This document shows, piece by piece, positions 8,928 through 16,975 of a DNA stretch of 64,000 bases; within the stretch, counting starts at the first letter, position 1, and each line of letters opens with the position of its first letter. The stretch is from Ardenticatenales bacterium (lineage in GTDB: Bacteria; Chloroflexota; Anaerolineae; Ardenticatenales; Ardenticatenaceae). The stretch is taken from positions 1 to 64,000 of the forward strand of contig JACKAZ010000012.1 of NCBI GenBank assembly GCA_020634795.1, written 5' to 3'. The notes beneath the pieces were generated by a model. The model saw only the letters and a list, made by a program, of their open reading frames with translations. It had not been told where the DNA came from and did no database searches. The position numbers were made by a program, and so were the translations under genes.

Positions 8928-9953
8928 TTACAAGAATGTCGCCAACATTTCGTCAAAGCGGCTGCGGCTGGGCACCAGCGCCGATTCGGGCAGTGCAGAG
9001 AGCGGCGTTTCGGGCAGGTCGAGCAGTTCGTTCAACGTCGCCCGCTCTTCGTTGAAGTAGATCAACCCCGTGGTGAGGGTGCGGCTGCGTCGCGATTCTT
9101 CCAAGAGCGCCATCGCCGCCGCCCGATCGGTCGGATCGTAGTCCTGATCGAGCTTTTGCAGCAGCAGATGTGAGCCGTCGTGCATCTGCACATCCACCGT
9201 GCTGCCCGGCTCGTAATCGACCGTGATCTCCTCGTGTTGCGGCACGAAATGGATGTCGTGGATCGGCTGTTCGTTCTCCTTGCCGAAGGGGTAGGATTTG
9301 GTGCTTTCGGGGTGATTGTTGAAGGTGACACAAGGGCTGATGATATCCAGCACCGCCGTGCCGTTGAAGCTGATCGCCGCCTTGATCAGCGCTCGCACCT
9401 GCTTGGCATCCCCCGCGAAGGAGCGGGCCACGAAGCCGCAGTCGGCGATGATCGCCTCCATGCAGAGGTCGAGCGGCATGAACTCGTTGCGCCCCGCATA
9501 TTTCAGCGTCTGACCTTTGTCCGCCGTGGCCGAGAACTGCCCTTTCGTCAGCCCGTAGACCCCGTTGTTTTCCACGATGTAGACCATCCGCACATTGCGG
9601 CGGATCACATGTTTGAATTGGCCGAGGCCGATCGAGCCGCTATCGCCATCGCCCGAGACCGCGATCGGCCGCAGCGTGCGGTTCGCAATGGTGCCACCCG
9701 TCGTCACCGACGGCATCCGGCCATGCACCGAGTTGAAGCCGTGGGAGCGGTTGAAAAAGTAGGCCGGACTTTTGGACGAGCAGCCAATGCCACTCATCTT
9801 GATGATTTCGTGGGGCGGCAGCGACATCTCGAAGGCGGCCATGATGATCCCCGCTGCGATCGAGTCGTGGCCACATCCCTGGCAGAGCGTGGAAGGGTTG
9901 CCCTTGTAGTCCGTCCGTTCGAGGCCGATTTCGTTGACTTTCATGCGTGCCAT
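8928..9953 (-). CDS. korB: 2-oxoacid:ferredoxin oxidoreductase, beta subunit (thiamine-binding)
   Basis: A 341-residue protein of standard length. It binds thiamine diphosphate and the proximal 4Fe-4S cluster of 2-oxoglutarate (or a related 2-oxoacid):ferredoxin oxidoreductase, making acyl-CoA, CO2 and reduced ferredoxin. The cluster cysteines CQGCGH (24 and 27), SGIGCSS and ISPCVTF are present, and the thiamine-binding segment SGDGDSGSIGLGQFKH is intact, with NNGVYGLTKGQ downstream. The start at ATG 9953 has GGAGG-rich sequence upstream and leaves 23 bases after the alpha-subunit stop. Encoded in one transcript with korA. Substrate preference among 2-oxoacids is not decided by sequence alone. 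Confidence 0.92.
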   Translation of the reverse strand: MARMKVNEIGLERTDYKGNPSTLCQGCGHDSIAAGIIMAAFEMSLPPHEIIKMSGIGCSSKSPAYFFNRSHGFNSVHGRMPSVTTGGTIANRTLRPIAVSGDGDSGSIGLGQFKHVIRRNVRMVYIVENNGVYGLTKGQFSATADKGQTLKYAGRNEFMPLDLCMEAIIADCGFVARSFAGDAKQVRALIKAAISFNGTAVLDIISPCVTFNNHPESTKSYPFGKENEQPIHDIHFVPQHEEITVDYEPGSTVDVQMHDGSHLLLQKLDQDYDPTDRAAAMALLEESRRSRTLTTGLIYFNEERATLNELLDLPETPLSALPESALVPSRSRFDEMLATFL

Positions 9954-9976
9954 GCTGTTTCTCTCTTTCCCTCCGG

Positions 9977-11821
9977 CTATTGCGCCGCTTCGATCTCGGT
10001 GAAGCTGTCGACGATCCACTTGGCGGTCAGCGGAAGGCCATCCAGCAGGTTGAGCGCTCGGAAGCGCATCGCCATTTCCGGGTACTCTTGGCGCAGCAGA
10101 TCCCGCAGTTGACCGTCGCTGTTCATCTCCACCACGTAGAGGCGCTCGTATCGCTCGGCGAAGTCACGCACGTCGGCGCTGAAGGGCAAAGCCCGCACCC
10201 GCAGATAGCTGGTCGGGATTCCTTGTGCCGCCAACCGCGTTCGCGCTTCGCGCACGGCGGGGTCAGCGGAGCCGAGTGAGATAAACGCGACCGTGGCGTC
10301 TGGCGCTTCATCGACGATCGGGGCGGGCACCAGCTTGCGTGCCGTCTCGTGTTTGCGTTGGATACGCGCGATATTTTCCTGCCAAACGTCGGGCCGCTCG
10401 GAATAGACCGCCCATTGATCGTGGCCCGTGCCGCGCGCGAAGTAGGCCCCCAGCGGATGCTCGATGCCCGGCAGGGTGCGGTAGCCGACCCCGTCGCCAT
10501 CGACATCCACATAGCGACCCCAACGGCCCGATTCTTCAATCACCGAAAGCAGCCCCGCCTCATCCAAGACCTTGCCCCGTTCCAGCGGCTTGTCAGGGTA
10601 GTCGAACGGCTCGGTCATCCACTGATTCATCCCCAAATCCAGATCGGAGAGGACCAGCACCAGCGTCTGAAGCTGCTCGGCCAGATCGAGCGCGGCCCGT
10701 CCGAAATCAAAGCATTCGCGCATCGTGCCGGGGAAGAGTACGACATGTTTGGTGTCGCCGTGGGATAGGGTGTAGGCGGAGAGGATGTCCCCCTGCGAAA
10801 CGCGGGTGGGCAGACCGGTGCTCGGCCCCGTGCGTTGGATGTCCCAGATCACACTCGGGATCTCGGCGAAGTAGGCGAGTCCCGCAAACTCCGACATCAG
10901 CGAGATGCCCGGGCCGGAGGTGCTGGTGACGGCTCGCGCACCCGCCCAGCCCGCGCCCACCACCATGCCGATCGCGGCCAATTCGTCCTCCGCCTGCACG
11001 ATGGCGACCGTCTCCTTGCCCTGCGCGTCACGGCGCAGCTTGGGTGTCCATTCGATCAGCCCATCGGCAAAGGAGGTGGCGGGGGTGATGGGATACCAGG
11101 CGGCGAAGGTCAGCCCGCCAAAGAGGGAACCCAGCGCACCCGCCGTGTTGCCATCGATCAGCATCAGCCCTTCGGTCAGGTTGCGCCGTTCCACGCGGAA
11201 CGGATCGCGCTTTTCAAGATTTTCTTCGGCCCAAGCGATGGCCATGTCCACCACGCCCATGTTCAGGGCGATGGGCTTCGCCTTGCCCGCAAAGTGGCGG
11301 CTAATAGCCGCATAGACTTCGTCATACTCAATATCGAAGAGGGAGACCAGGGTCCCCACGTAGACCATGTTGGCGACGTAGTCACGCAACGCAAAGTCAG
11401 CGCCGGAGGCCTGGACATGTTCTTTGACCGGGATACCGTAATAGGTGATGTCGTTGCGGCGCTCCTCGAAATCGCGCCAATCAGCGTTGTAAATGCAGAC
11501 ACCGCCCGGGGGCAGGGCAGCCACATCTTCTTCCCACGTGTTGGGGTTGAAGGCGATCAGAATCTCGGTCACTTCACGTCGCGCGGTGTGGCCCGCCTCG
11601 GAAACGCGAATCGTATACCAAGTGGGCAAGCCCTGAATATTCGACGGGAAAAGGTTCTTGCCCGTGACGGGCAGTCCCATCTGAAAAAGGGCACGGATAA
11701 TTGCGAGGTTAGCGGTTTGACTACCGGTGCCGTTCACAGTCGCCGCGACGAGGGCGAAATCGTTTACGATATCAGCGCGATAGTCGAGGGGCGCGGGGGG
11801 CGCGGCCTCTAAAACAGTCAT
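9977..11821 (-). CDS. korA: 2-oxoacid:ferredoxin oxidoreductase, fused gamma-alpha subunit
   Basis: A 614-residue protein. The gamma domain (first ~200 residues, with VNGTGSQTANLAIIRALFQMG and GLPTWYTIRVSEAGH) is fused to the pyrimidine-binding alpha domain (AAWYPITPATSFADGL, then IVQAEDELAAIGMVVGAGWAG and TSTSGPGISLMSE). This is the KorA/PorA fusion arrangement of two-subunit enzymes. ATG 11821 has a perfect GGAGG 7 bases upstream; the longer in-frame extension to 12001 is not family-like. Its partner korB follows at once. The pair links central 2-oxoacid oxidation to ferredoxin reduction. Confidence 0.92.
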   Translation of the reverse strand: MTVLEAAPPAPLDYRADIVNDFALVAATVNGTGSQTANLAIIRALFQMGLPVTGKNLFPSNIQGLPTWYTIRVSEAGHTARREVTEILIAFNPNTWEEDVAALPPGGVCIYNADWRDFEERRNDITYYGIPVKEHVQASGADFALRDYVANMVYVGTLVSLFDIEYDEVYAAISRHFAGKAKPIALNMGVVDMAIAWAEENLEKRDPFRVERRNLTEGLMLIDGNTAGALGSLFGGLTFAAWYPITPATSFADGLIEWTPKLRRDAQGKETVAIVQAEDELAAIGMVVGAGWAGARAVTSTSGPGISLMSEFAGLAYFAEIPSVIWDIQRTGPSTGLPTRVSQGDILSAYTLSHGDTKHVVLFPGTMRECFDFGRAALDLAEQLQTLVLVLSDLDLGMNQWMTEPFDYPDKPLERGKVLDEAGLLSVIEESGRWGRYVDVDGDGVGYRTLPGIEHPLGAYFARGTGHDQWAVYSERPDVWQENIARIQRKHETARKLVPAPIVDEAPDATVAFISLGSADPAVREARTRLAAQGIPTSYLRVRALPFSADVRDFAERYERLYVVEMNSDGQLRDLLRQEYPEMAMRFRALNLLDGLPLTAKWIVDSFTEIEAAQ

Positions 11822-12100
11822 GGAATACCTCCGGAAGGTCCGACGCGCGGTGCGTAATCGTGATGGATGCGCGGCGGCACCGATGAATATGGGGGCCAAG
11901 ATCGGCGACGTTGTCTTGATTTGCTCTTTACATGGGAGCAAGCGATGAGGAGTATACCACCGGACCGCTTTAGTCAGAAAAGGGGAGGAATTATCCTTCA
12001 CAGAGGGAGGCTGCCACGCTCAGTGATTGACGAGGCCGCTCGGTTGAGAATGTTGTAACTCTGTACGACTTACTTTATAGTCTGGTGCGCAATATCATGT

Positions 12101-12106
12101 TATACT
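12101..12106 (+). promoter_or_regulatory. Candidate -10 element of the surface-protein gene
   Basis: TATACT at 12101-12106, in a locally AT-rich stretch 66 bases before the start at 12172. The hexamer 17 bases further upstream (TAGTCT) is a poor -35, so this rests on the -10 alone. Confidence 0.35.
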
Positions 12107-12171
12107 ACGTAGGCAGTCACGACGGTGATCGGATTCCCTATCATCCCACACATCCTCAAGGAGGTTCGATT

Positions 12172-13182
12172 ATGGCTAGGTTACAAGGACTCTTTCAACG
12201 TTGGGCGCCGCTTTTGCTCGTCTTTGCACTCTTCACGATCACGGTACAAAGCGCCATGGCGGGCTACGGTCTGTGGGCCTATTACGTGATCATCAATCCT
12301 AATGCCGTGGGTACGACCTATTATGGAAATGACCCGAGTTGCTTGGATCCCTGTCCCAACCCGCCGTTTAATGGTACAAATCTGGGGGCTTATGCCTCGA
12401 GTTCGACATTGGTGCTGGAGGGGGGGGAGGCAAAAACGTGGGAAACCGCGCCGGACGATGTCACATCTGTCACCATGTACTACCGCGTTTACCTGAATAC
12501 CGAGACGCCCCCCGCTTACTCGGCGGTTCCGCTTACCAACGAAACGTACATCGGTGGCAACGATACCAAGTGGGACCGCACCGACTTGACCGTCGATTTG
12601 TTGGCCAACATCTCGGTGACCGGAAGCTACAACGTTGATGTATACTACGAATATCTGGGGAATTTCTCCGCCCCAGATGCTGTCACGCCGACTTACACCG
12701 CCACCTTCACCTACGAGGCCCCCACCGCAACCACCATCGCCCTCTACGATGTCAACAGCGAGGCCGACGGACTGCGTGCCACGTGGGCTACGATTTCGGA
12801 AGAGAGCACAGAAGGCTTCGATCTCTTCCGTTCGGAGACGGTGGGTGAACTGGGTACCAAGGTCAACGAGGCGATGATTCCGGCCCAGAATAGCGGTGCC
12901 GCCGTCGGTGCCAGCTACGATCTGCTCGACACGGACGTGCTTTCCGGTCGCCTCTACTACTACACCCTGGTAGTACATGATGGGGACGGCACCTCACAAA
13001 ACATCGGCCCGGTGGAGGCGGTTTACGAATCGCCGACCGCGCTGACCCTCGGCGCAATGGACAGCGCCCGCCCAACGCCCAGCGGCGCACTGGCCCTTGC
13101 CGGGGCTGGGCTGTTGGCACTGGGACTTGCTGCGGTCAGGCGCCGCCGCATGGCTCAGCGGCGACGCGCTGCGAAAGCATAG
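12172..13182 (+). CDS. Secreted surface protein with C-terminal membrane anchor
   Basis: A 336-residue protein. ATG 12172 has AAGGAGG at 12158-12164 and starts a signal peptide (RWAPLLLVFALFTITVQSAMA). The mature protein is rich in Tyr, Thr and Asn and ends with a fibronectin-III-like module (GLRATWATISEESTEGFDLFR...YYYTLVVHDGDGTSQNIGP). The C-terminus is a sorting-type tail: Pro/Ser linker, hydrophobic helix ALALAGAGLLALGLAAV, then an Arg cluster. It is probably anchored to the cell surface. There is a cysteine pair in DPSCLDPCPNPPF. No enzymatic motif is visible and no function is assigned. Confidence 0.75.
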   Translation: MARLQGLFQRWAPLLLVFALFTITVQSAMAGYGLWAYYVIINPNAVGTTYYGNDPSCLDPCPNPPFNGTNLGAYASSSTLVLEGGEAKTWETAPDDVTSVTMYYRVYLNTETPPAYSAVPLTNETYIGGNDTKWDRTDLTVDLLANISVTGSYNVDVYYEYLGNFSAPDAVTPTYTATFTYEAPTATTIALYDVNSEADGLRATWATISEESTEGFDLFRSETVGELGTKVNEAMIPAQNSGAAVGASYDLLDTDVLSGRLYYYTLVVHDGDGTSQNIGPVEAVYESPTALTLGAMDSARPTPSGALALAGAGLLALGLAAVRRRRMAQRRRAAKA

Positions 13183-13451
13183 GCCCCGTTCTTGTTATCT
13201 CTGAGTTCCCGATCTTGCCGCACGGAACCAATGGCACGAAGAAACTAGCCGTACCAACGACTCGGCCGCGACGCTCTAGATAGCGGAACCTTGCCTTCCC
13301 ATGTAGGGGCGGGCCTTGTGCCCGCCCGCCGCAACCGCCAGCAGCTACTTGTTGGATGCGGCCCCTCGAACAGATCGTCTTCCTCGCCAATATGGGGTAG
13401 CACCGGACTGAGTTAGCTCTCTTCCATAGTGCGCCCCCGATTTGCGCTCTG
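13183..13451. other. Intergenic region with a REP-like hairpin
   Basis: Lies between convergent genes. It contains the palindromic element GGGCGGGC-CTTGT-GCCCGCCC at 13307-13327, identical to copies at 33890-33910 and 34286-34306. No gene is supported. Confidence 0.65.
13307..13327. repeat. REP-like palindrome, copy 1
   Basis: Perfect 8-bp arms (13307-13314 and 13320-13327) around CTTGT, preceded by ATGTAG as in the other copies. In transcripts it would fold into a stable GC hairpin. Confidence 0.8.
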
Positions 13452-14534
13452 TCATCGTCGCAGCGCGAGCGTCAGCAAAACGCCGATCCCCACACCCGCC
13501 AGCAGTACCATCAACGCCCCGGCCAAAAAGAGGGGGACGTTGCTGCCACTGGGCAAAGTCAACACCCCCGCGATCGGCGTGGGGGTCGGCGTGGGCGTGA
13601 TCGTCGGGGTAGCGGTGGCGGTGGGCGTGGGGGTCGGCGTGGGGGTCGGCGTGGCGGTGGCCGTGGGGGTGGCCGTGGCGGTCAATGTGGGGGCGCGGGG
13701 CGTATCGCTGGTCGGCAGCGGCTGCCCGTCGCGCACCACAAAGATGCGGTCCGTGGCCGATACGACGCGCCCTTCGGCGTCCCGATACTCGGCCATCACG
13801 GTGATCTCGCCCGCGACTGCCTCGCTGATCGGCAGCGTGATCGTCGGCTGCCAGGGTTGCCACGCGGCGGTTTCGATCTCCTCTGAAAGGGCGACCCGCA
13901 CCTCGACTGGTGCCGTGAAGATGTCGGGCGCCCAACCCGCCGCCTCTTGGCTGAGCTGCACCGTCAGCGCTGTTGCGCCCGTCCGTTCCCCCTCATCATC
14001 CACCACGATCGGCAGCACCCCGGGCTGCGCACCGAGCAGGATCACCCAGAGCTCGCCTTCTTCAGCTTGGGCATGGCCCACACCCACTTCGCGCCAGAGC
14101 GGCAGCAACAACGATTCGCGGTGGGGGGGATCGGTGATGAAGAAGGTCATTGCCTCCAGCGCGCTGCCGGTGGACCACAGTTCGCCCACGCGCACCCCAT
14201 CGGGATAGCTTCCGTATCCGGCTCGCAGGGCGCGATCTTCGGGGGACGAGCCGTCTAGACCGGTATGGCCCGGATCGGGGCGATCGAGAATCTCTTCAGC
14301 ATGACGCTGGGCGGCATCGGCCAGTTGCTCGTTCCAAGCGAGCCGCGCCAAGCCATTTTCAGCGCGGGCTTCGTTGGCCAACAAAGCCATCTGCTGCGCT
14401 GTAATCGCGTCGGCTTGCCGCGCGAAGGCCGCGCTGACGCCGAGCAAGCACAAGGTGAGGCAGAGCAGCCAAGCGCGGCCCCACGCGGCCCGACGACGGG
14501 GGGGGACAATGTCGTTATCGCGTGACAACGACAT
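13452..14534 (-). CDS. Secreted CAP-domain (SCP/PR1-like) protein with Thr/Pro linker and C-terminal membrane anchor
   Basis: A 360-residue protein. A signal peptide (AWLLCLTLCLLGVSAAFA) precedes a CAP domain of about 130 residues: LLANEARAENGLARLAWNEQLADAAQRHAEE with the usual His, then GHTGLDGSSPEDRALRAGY and FFITDPPHRESLLLP. A beta domain follows, then a linker of Ala-Thr-Pro repeats (DNA 13570-13690), and a final hydrophobic helix before LALRR, so the CAP domain is displayed outside the cell. The ATG at 14534 lies inside the upstream kinase-like gene (20-base overlap) and inside a 12-bp inverted repeat that may couple the two. CAP domains have varied roles; none is asserted. Confidence 0.82.
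   Translation of the reverse strand: MSLSRDNDIVPPRRRAAWGRAWLLCLTLCLLGVSAAFARQADAITAQQMALLANEARAENGLARLAWNEQLADAAQRHAEEILDRPDPGHTGLDGSSPEDRALRAGYGSYPDGVRVGELWSTGSALEAMTFFITDPPHRESLLLPLWREVGVGHAQAEEGELWVILLGAQPGVLPIVVDDEGERTGATALTVQLSQEAAGWAPDIFTAPVEVRVALSEEIETAAWQPWQPTITLPISEAVAGEITVMAEYRDAEGRVVSATDRIFVVRDGQPLPTSDTPRAPTLTATATPTATATPTPTPTPTPTATATPTITPTPTPTPIAGVLTLPSGSNVPLFLAGALMVLLAGVGIGVLLTLALRR
13570..13690. repeat. In-gene low-complexity repeat encoding the Thr/Pro linker
   Basis: Iterated 6/12-bp units (GTGGGGGTCGGC on the + strand) encode the alternating Thr/Pro/Ala linker of the CAP protein. On the opposite strand the same bases spell Gly-Val repeats, which are not coding. Confidence 0.75.
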
Positions 14535-14538
14535 TGTC
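14505..14538 (-). promoter_or_regulatory. 12-bp perfect inverted repeat across a stop/start junction
   Basis: GACAATGTCGTT at 14505-14516 is the exact reverse complement of 14527-14538, with a 10-base spacer. In the minus-strand mRNA the hairpin covers both the CAP-protein start codon (14532-14534) and the kinase-like protein's stop (14515-14517). Ribosomes finishing the upstream gene would open it, a layout suited to translational coupling. Confidence 0.6.
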
Positions 14539-16710
14539 GAATTGAACGTTGACCGCTTCTTGGCCCGCTTGTACCGCCACGCCGATGTCGCCACTGAGGT
14601 AAAGGGTGTCGGGGGCAAGATCGCTCACCGCCAACTGGGACTCATTGGCGTAGACGATCATCCGCTCGCCCCTGACCGTGACTTTGAGGCGGTTGTTCTC
14701 GCCCGCGCCCCGCAATACCCCCTCGGTCGTCCAATCTTGCTCCACCAGCCACTCGCCCCCGTTGCGAATGCGAAGGCGGTATTGACCCTGCGTGTTGATC
14801 TCGAAAAGATAGAAATGGTCGTCGTCCTCGACACGGTAGATGATGCCCGCGCTGGCTTCTGGATTGGCGGCGGCTGATGCGTCGAAAGTCACGTCGGCTT
14901 CATAAGTGAAATCGGTGAACAACTGCTGGGGACGGCTATCCCAGAACAGTTCTGGCGTGGTCAGTCGGACCGTGAAGAAGCCATTTTCGATCACGCCCCC
15001 GTCCTCGGGTTCGCTGCTGGTGCTCACCCACCCGTTGACGTTGCCCGCCTCGAAATCATCCTCAAAGAGGATCGCCCCTTGGTCAACGATCTCCGTCGCT
15101 TCGGCGGTGGGCGGCGGTTGGGTCGCTTCGGCAGTGGGTGGTGGCGCGGTCGTTGCGACCTCTGCCACCGTCGGGGGCGGGGCCTCCTCAACCACCAGCA
15201 CAGTTTCGGTCGGCAGGGGCGGCGCATTTTCCGCGATGGCCGGTGCTGGCCCCGCGCTCACGATGATGTCCACCGCTTCACCCGCCAGCACCGCCACAGC
15301 GCGTCTTGGATTCTGTTCTACGATGCGTCCTTCGGGCATTCGGCTGTCGAAGGCGGTGCGGACCGAGCCCAGCCGGAGTCCGCCCACTTCCAACACGGCG
15401 CGCGCTTCGGGTTCGGGCTGGCCGTACAGATCGGGCACGACGCGCAGCACGGTCGGGCTGGGGAGTGATGAAACGTCGACCCAAATCGTATGATCGCTCG
15501 GTGCGACCTGACCGACGAGGTCGGCACAGAGCAGGTTGACCTGCCCGATCGCGGTGCCGGGGGGCGGACATTGGGAGACGACCACCCCATCGGGAATCCC
15601 TTCGCCCTGCACAAAGCCCGAAATGCTGACCGCAAAACCTCGGTTCCACGCCAGAATCGTGGCGTCGTTATAGGGGACATAGGGCGGCCCCACCAGATTG
15701 GGTACGCTTACCACCGTCGGCGTGGCTGGCGCGAGGGCGCTACTAGGGTCGCGATTGGTGTACCAAAGCATGAAGAGTAAAGCACAAAGCGCCATCATGC
15801 CGAGGAGCGCCGCCACGGGCCACCATGCGGGGGTGCGTTCCACCACCAGCGTGTCGGCGGCGGGTTCCACGGTCGGCGCCAGGGCGGTGGGCGGTTCGGC
15901 CAGCGCATCGCTGAGGGCTTGTGCGAGCGAAAGGCCCTGCGGATGACGGGCCATCGAATCGTTGCTCAGGGCGCGCAGCAGCTCCCGATCCAGCGCGGCG
16001 GGAACCTCGGGGTTGAAGCGGCTGGGTGGCGTGAGCGGCAGCGGGTTGTTGGCGCTATCGCTGGCGGGCAGCGTACCGGTCAGCAGCTCGTAGAGCATCA
16101 CGCCCAGCGCATAGACATCGGCGGCGGGCGTTGGGGGCGGGCTGGGTCGTAGCCGCTGCTCGGGCGCGCTGTAGCGATCCGCGCGATCGGCGACGATATC
16201 CCCCGCATTGCGCCGTGCGGCGTTGACCTCGCCCAATTCCCAGCCGCTGATCTCGATGGTGGGCGTCGGGGCGACGCCCTGTTCGACAAAAATGTTCTCG
16301 GGCGAGAGCGCCCCGTGCGCAATACCCTCGCGGTGGGCCAAACCAACGGCCCGTGCTGCCGCTGCGATCAGCCCCACACTCTCCGCGACCGCCATGGGGG
16401 CGCGGGCGGCGCTCCAGCGGCGCACGCTGCTGCCTTCGGGGATCGCCTCGATCTGATAGAGTCCGCCCTCCGTCAGTCGTCCCCACTCAAAAATGGGGAG
16501 CGCGTGCGCCGATTCCAGCGCCTGCACGCTCAGCAACTGCGCCTCCCAATTCTCGACAAAATCCAGCTCTTGGTCGAGGGGGGGCAACAGCCGCTTGATC
16601 CAGACGAGGCGACCTTCAACCAGGTCTAGCCCTTCATACAGTTCGATGGGGCCACGCTGAACCAAGCGTTCATTGACTTGGAAGCGGTCGTTGAGTAGTG
16701 TACCGATCAT
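14515..16710 (-). CDS. Membrane pseudokinase with two PASTA repeats and a C-terminal LamG/DUF1080-like domain
   Basis: A 731-residue protein. Residues 1-270 follow the Hanks-type Ser/Thr kinase fold: the beta-3 Lys (VWIKR, K39) and YSAPEQ are kept, but the Gly-rich loop reads LVQRGPIELYEG, the HRD motif is HGA (IAHGALSPENIF, near 130-138) and DFG is replaced by ISGWELG. Catalytic and magnesium aspartates are therefore missing. A transmembrane helix (about 292-315) leads to two PASTA repeats (about 335-490), a Pro/Thr-rich linker and a concanavalin-like beta-sandwich (EDDFEAGNVNGWV to FDNVVVTR). It probably senses cell-wall material and signals as a scaffold. The CAP gene overlaps its end. An iterated 9-bp array abuts its start. 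Confidence 0.85.
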   Translation of the reverse strand: MIGTLLNDRFQVNERLVQRGPIELYEGLDLVEGRLVWIKRLLPPLDQELDFVENWEAQLLSVQALESAHALPIFEWGRLTEGGLYQIEAIPEGSSVRRWSAARAPMAVAESVGLIAAAARAVGLAHREGIAHGALSPENIFVEQGVAPTPTIEISGWELGEVNAARRNAGDIVADRADRYSAPEQRLRPSPPPTPAADVYALGVMLYELLTGTLPASDSANNPLPLTPPSRFNPEVPAALDRELLRALSNDSMARHPQGLSLAQALSDALAEPPTALAPTVEPAADTLVVERTPAWWPVAALLGMMALCALLFMLWYTNRDPSSALAPATPTVVSVPNLVGPPYVPYNDATILAWNRGFAVSISGFVQGEGIPDGVVVSQCPPPGTAIGQVNLLCADLVGQVAPSDHTIWVDVSSLPSPTVLRVVPDLYGQPEPEARAVLEVGGLRLGSVRTAFDSRMPEGRIVEQNPRRAVAVLAGEAVDIIVSAGPAPAIAENAPPLPTETVLVVEEAPPPTVAEVATTAPPPTAEATQPPPTAEATEIVDQGAILFEDDFEAGNVNGWVSTSSEPEDGGVIENGFFTVRLTTPELFWDSRPQQLFTDFTYEADVTFDASAAANPEASAGIIYRVEDDDHFYLFEINTQGQYRLRIRNGGEWLVEQDWTTEGVLRGAGENNRLKVTVRGERMIVYANESQLAVSDLAPDTLYLSGDIGVAVQAGQEAVNVQFDNVVVTR

Positions 16711-16831
16711 GGAGTTTTGTGAGTTTGGTGAGTTTTGTGAGTTTTATGAGTTTTGTGAGTTTTATGAGTTTTGTGAGTTTGGTGAGTTTTGTGAGTTTTG
16801 TGAGTTTTATGAGTTTTGTGAGTTTGGTGAG
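16711..16831. repeat. Iterated 9-bp GAGTTTTGT/GAGTTTGGT array abutting a start codon
   Basis: About thirteen units of a 9-bp motif (GAGTTTTGT, GAGTTTGGT, GAGTTTTAT) run without interruption up to one base before the pseudokinase start. No purine-rich ribosome site is present in the usual position. Related arrays occur at 6994-7028 and 22370-22400, in the same orientation relative to the gene. Confidence 0.85.
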
Positions 16832-16837
16832 TGCTGG

Positions 16838-16900
16838 GTTCGGAGCTTGCCCTGAGCGAAGCGTTCGCGTAGCGGTCCGGAGGACTAGGGTTCTGCGTTA
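16838..16900 (+). repeat. 63-bp inverted repeat, left copy
   Basis: Matches the reverse complement of 18243-18305 with a single mismatch. It contains CCCTGAGCGAAGCGTTCGC and AGCGGTCCGGAGGACTAGGG. Together the two copies bracket the DHH phosphoesterase gene. Confidence 0.85.
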
Positions 16901-16975
16901 ACTGCTCTGCGTTAACTGCTCTGCGTTGCCGTTCCGCTCTGCGTTAACTGTTCTGCGTTGCCGTTCCGCTCTGCG
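16891..16975. repeat. Iterated CTCTGCGTTAACTG units
   Basis: Six or so copies of a 13-14-bp unit (CTCTGCGTTAACTG, CTCTGCGTTGCCGTTC) fill the space between the left inverted repeat and the stop of the DHH gene. Related units lie at 4166-4212 and 18240. Confidence 0.75.

Noticed and set aside
13183..13451. tRNA or other RNA gene in the larger intergenic gaps (also 44537-44919, 54046-54630, 56142-56664)
   Set aside because: Read for cloverleaf features, TTCGANTC-type T-arms and terminators; nothing convincing was seen, although no covariance search could be run.
13429..14208. Gly-Val-repeat protein on the + strand
   Set aside because: It is antisense to the Thr/Pro linker and CAP domain of the minus-strand gene, which has a signal peptide, domain and anchor.
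16673..16855. Frame encoding a Glu-Phe-x repeat peptide across the 9-bp array, and its counterpart on the minus strand near 22380
   Set aside because: It is simply the 9-bp repeat read as codons antisense to the downstream gene; no start context or flanking domain.
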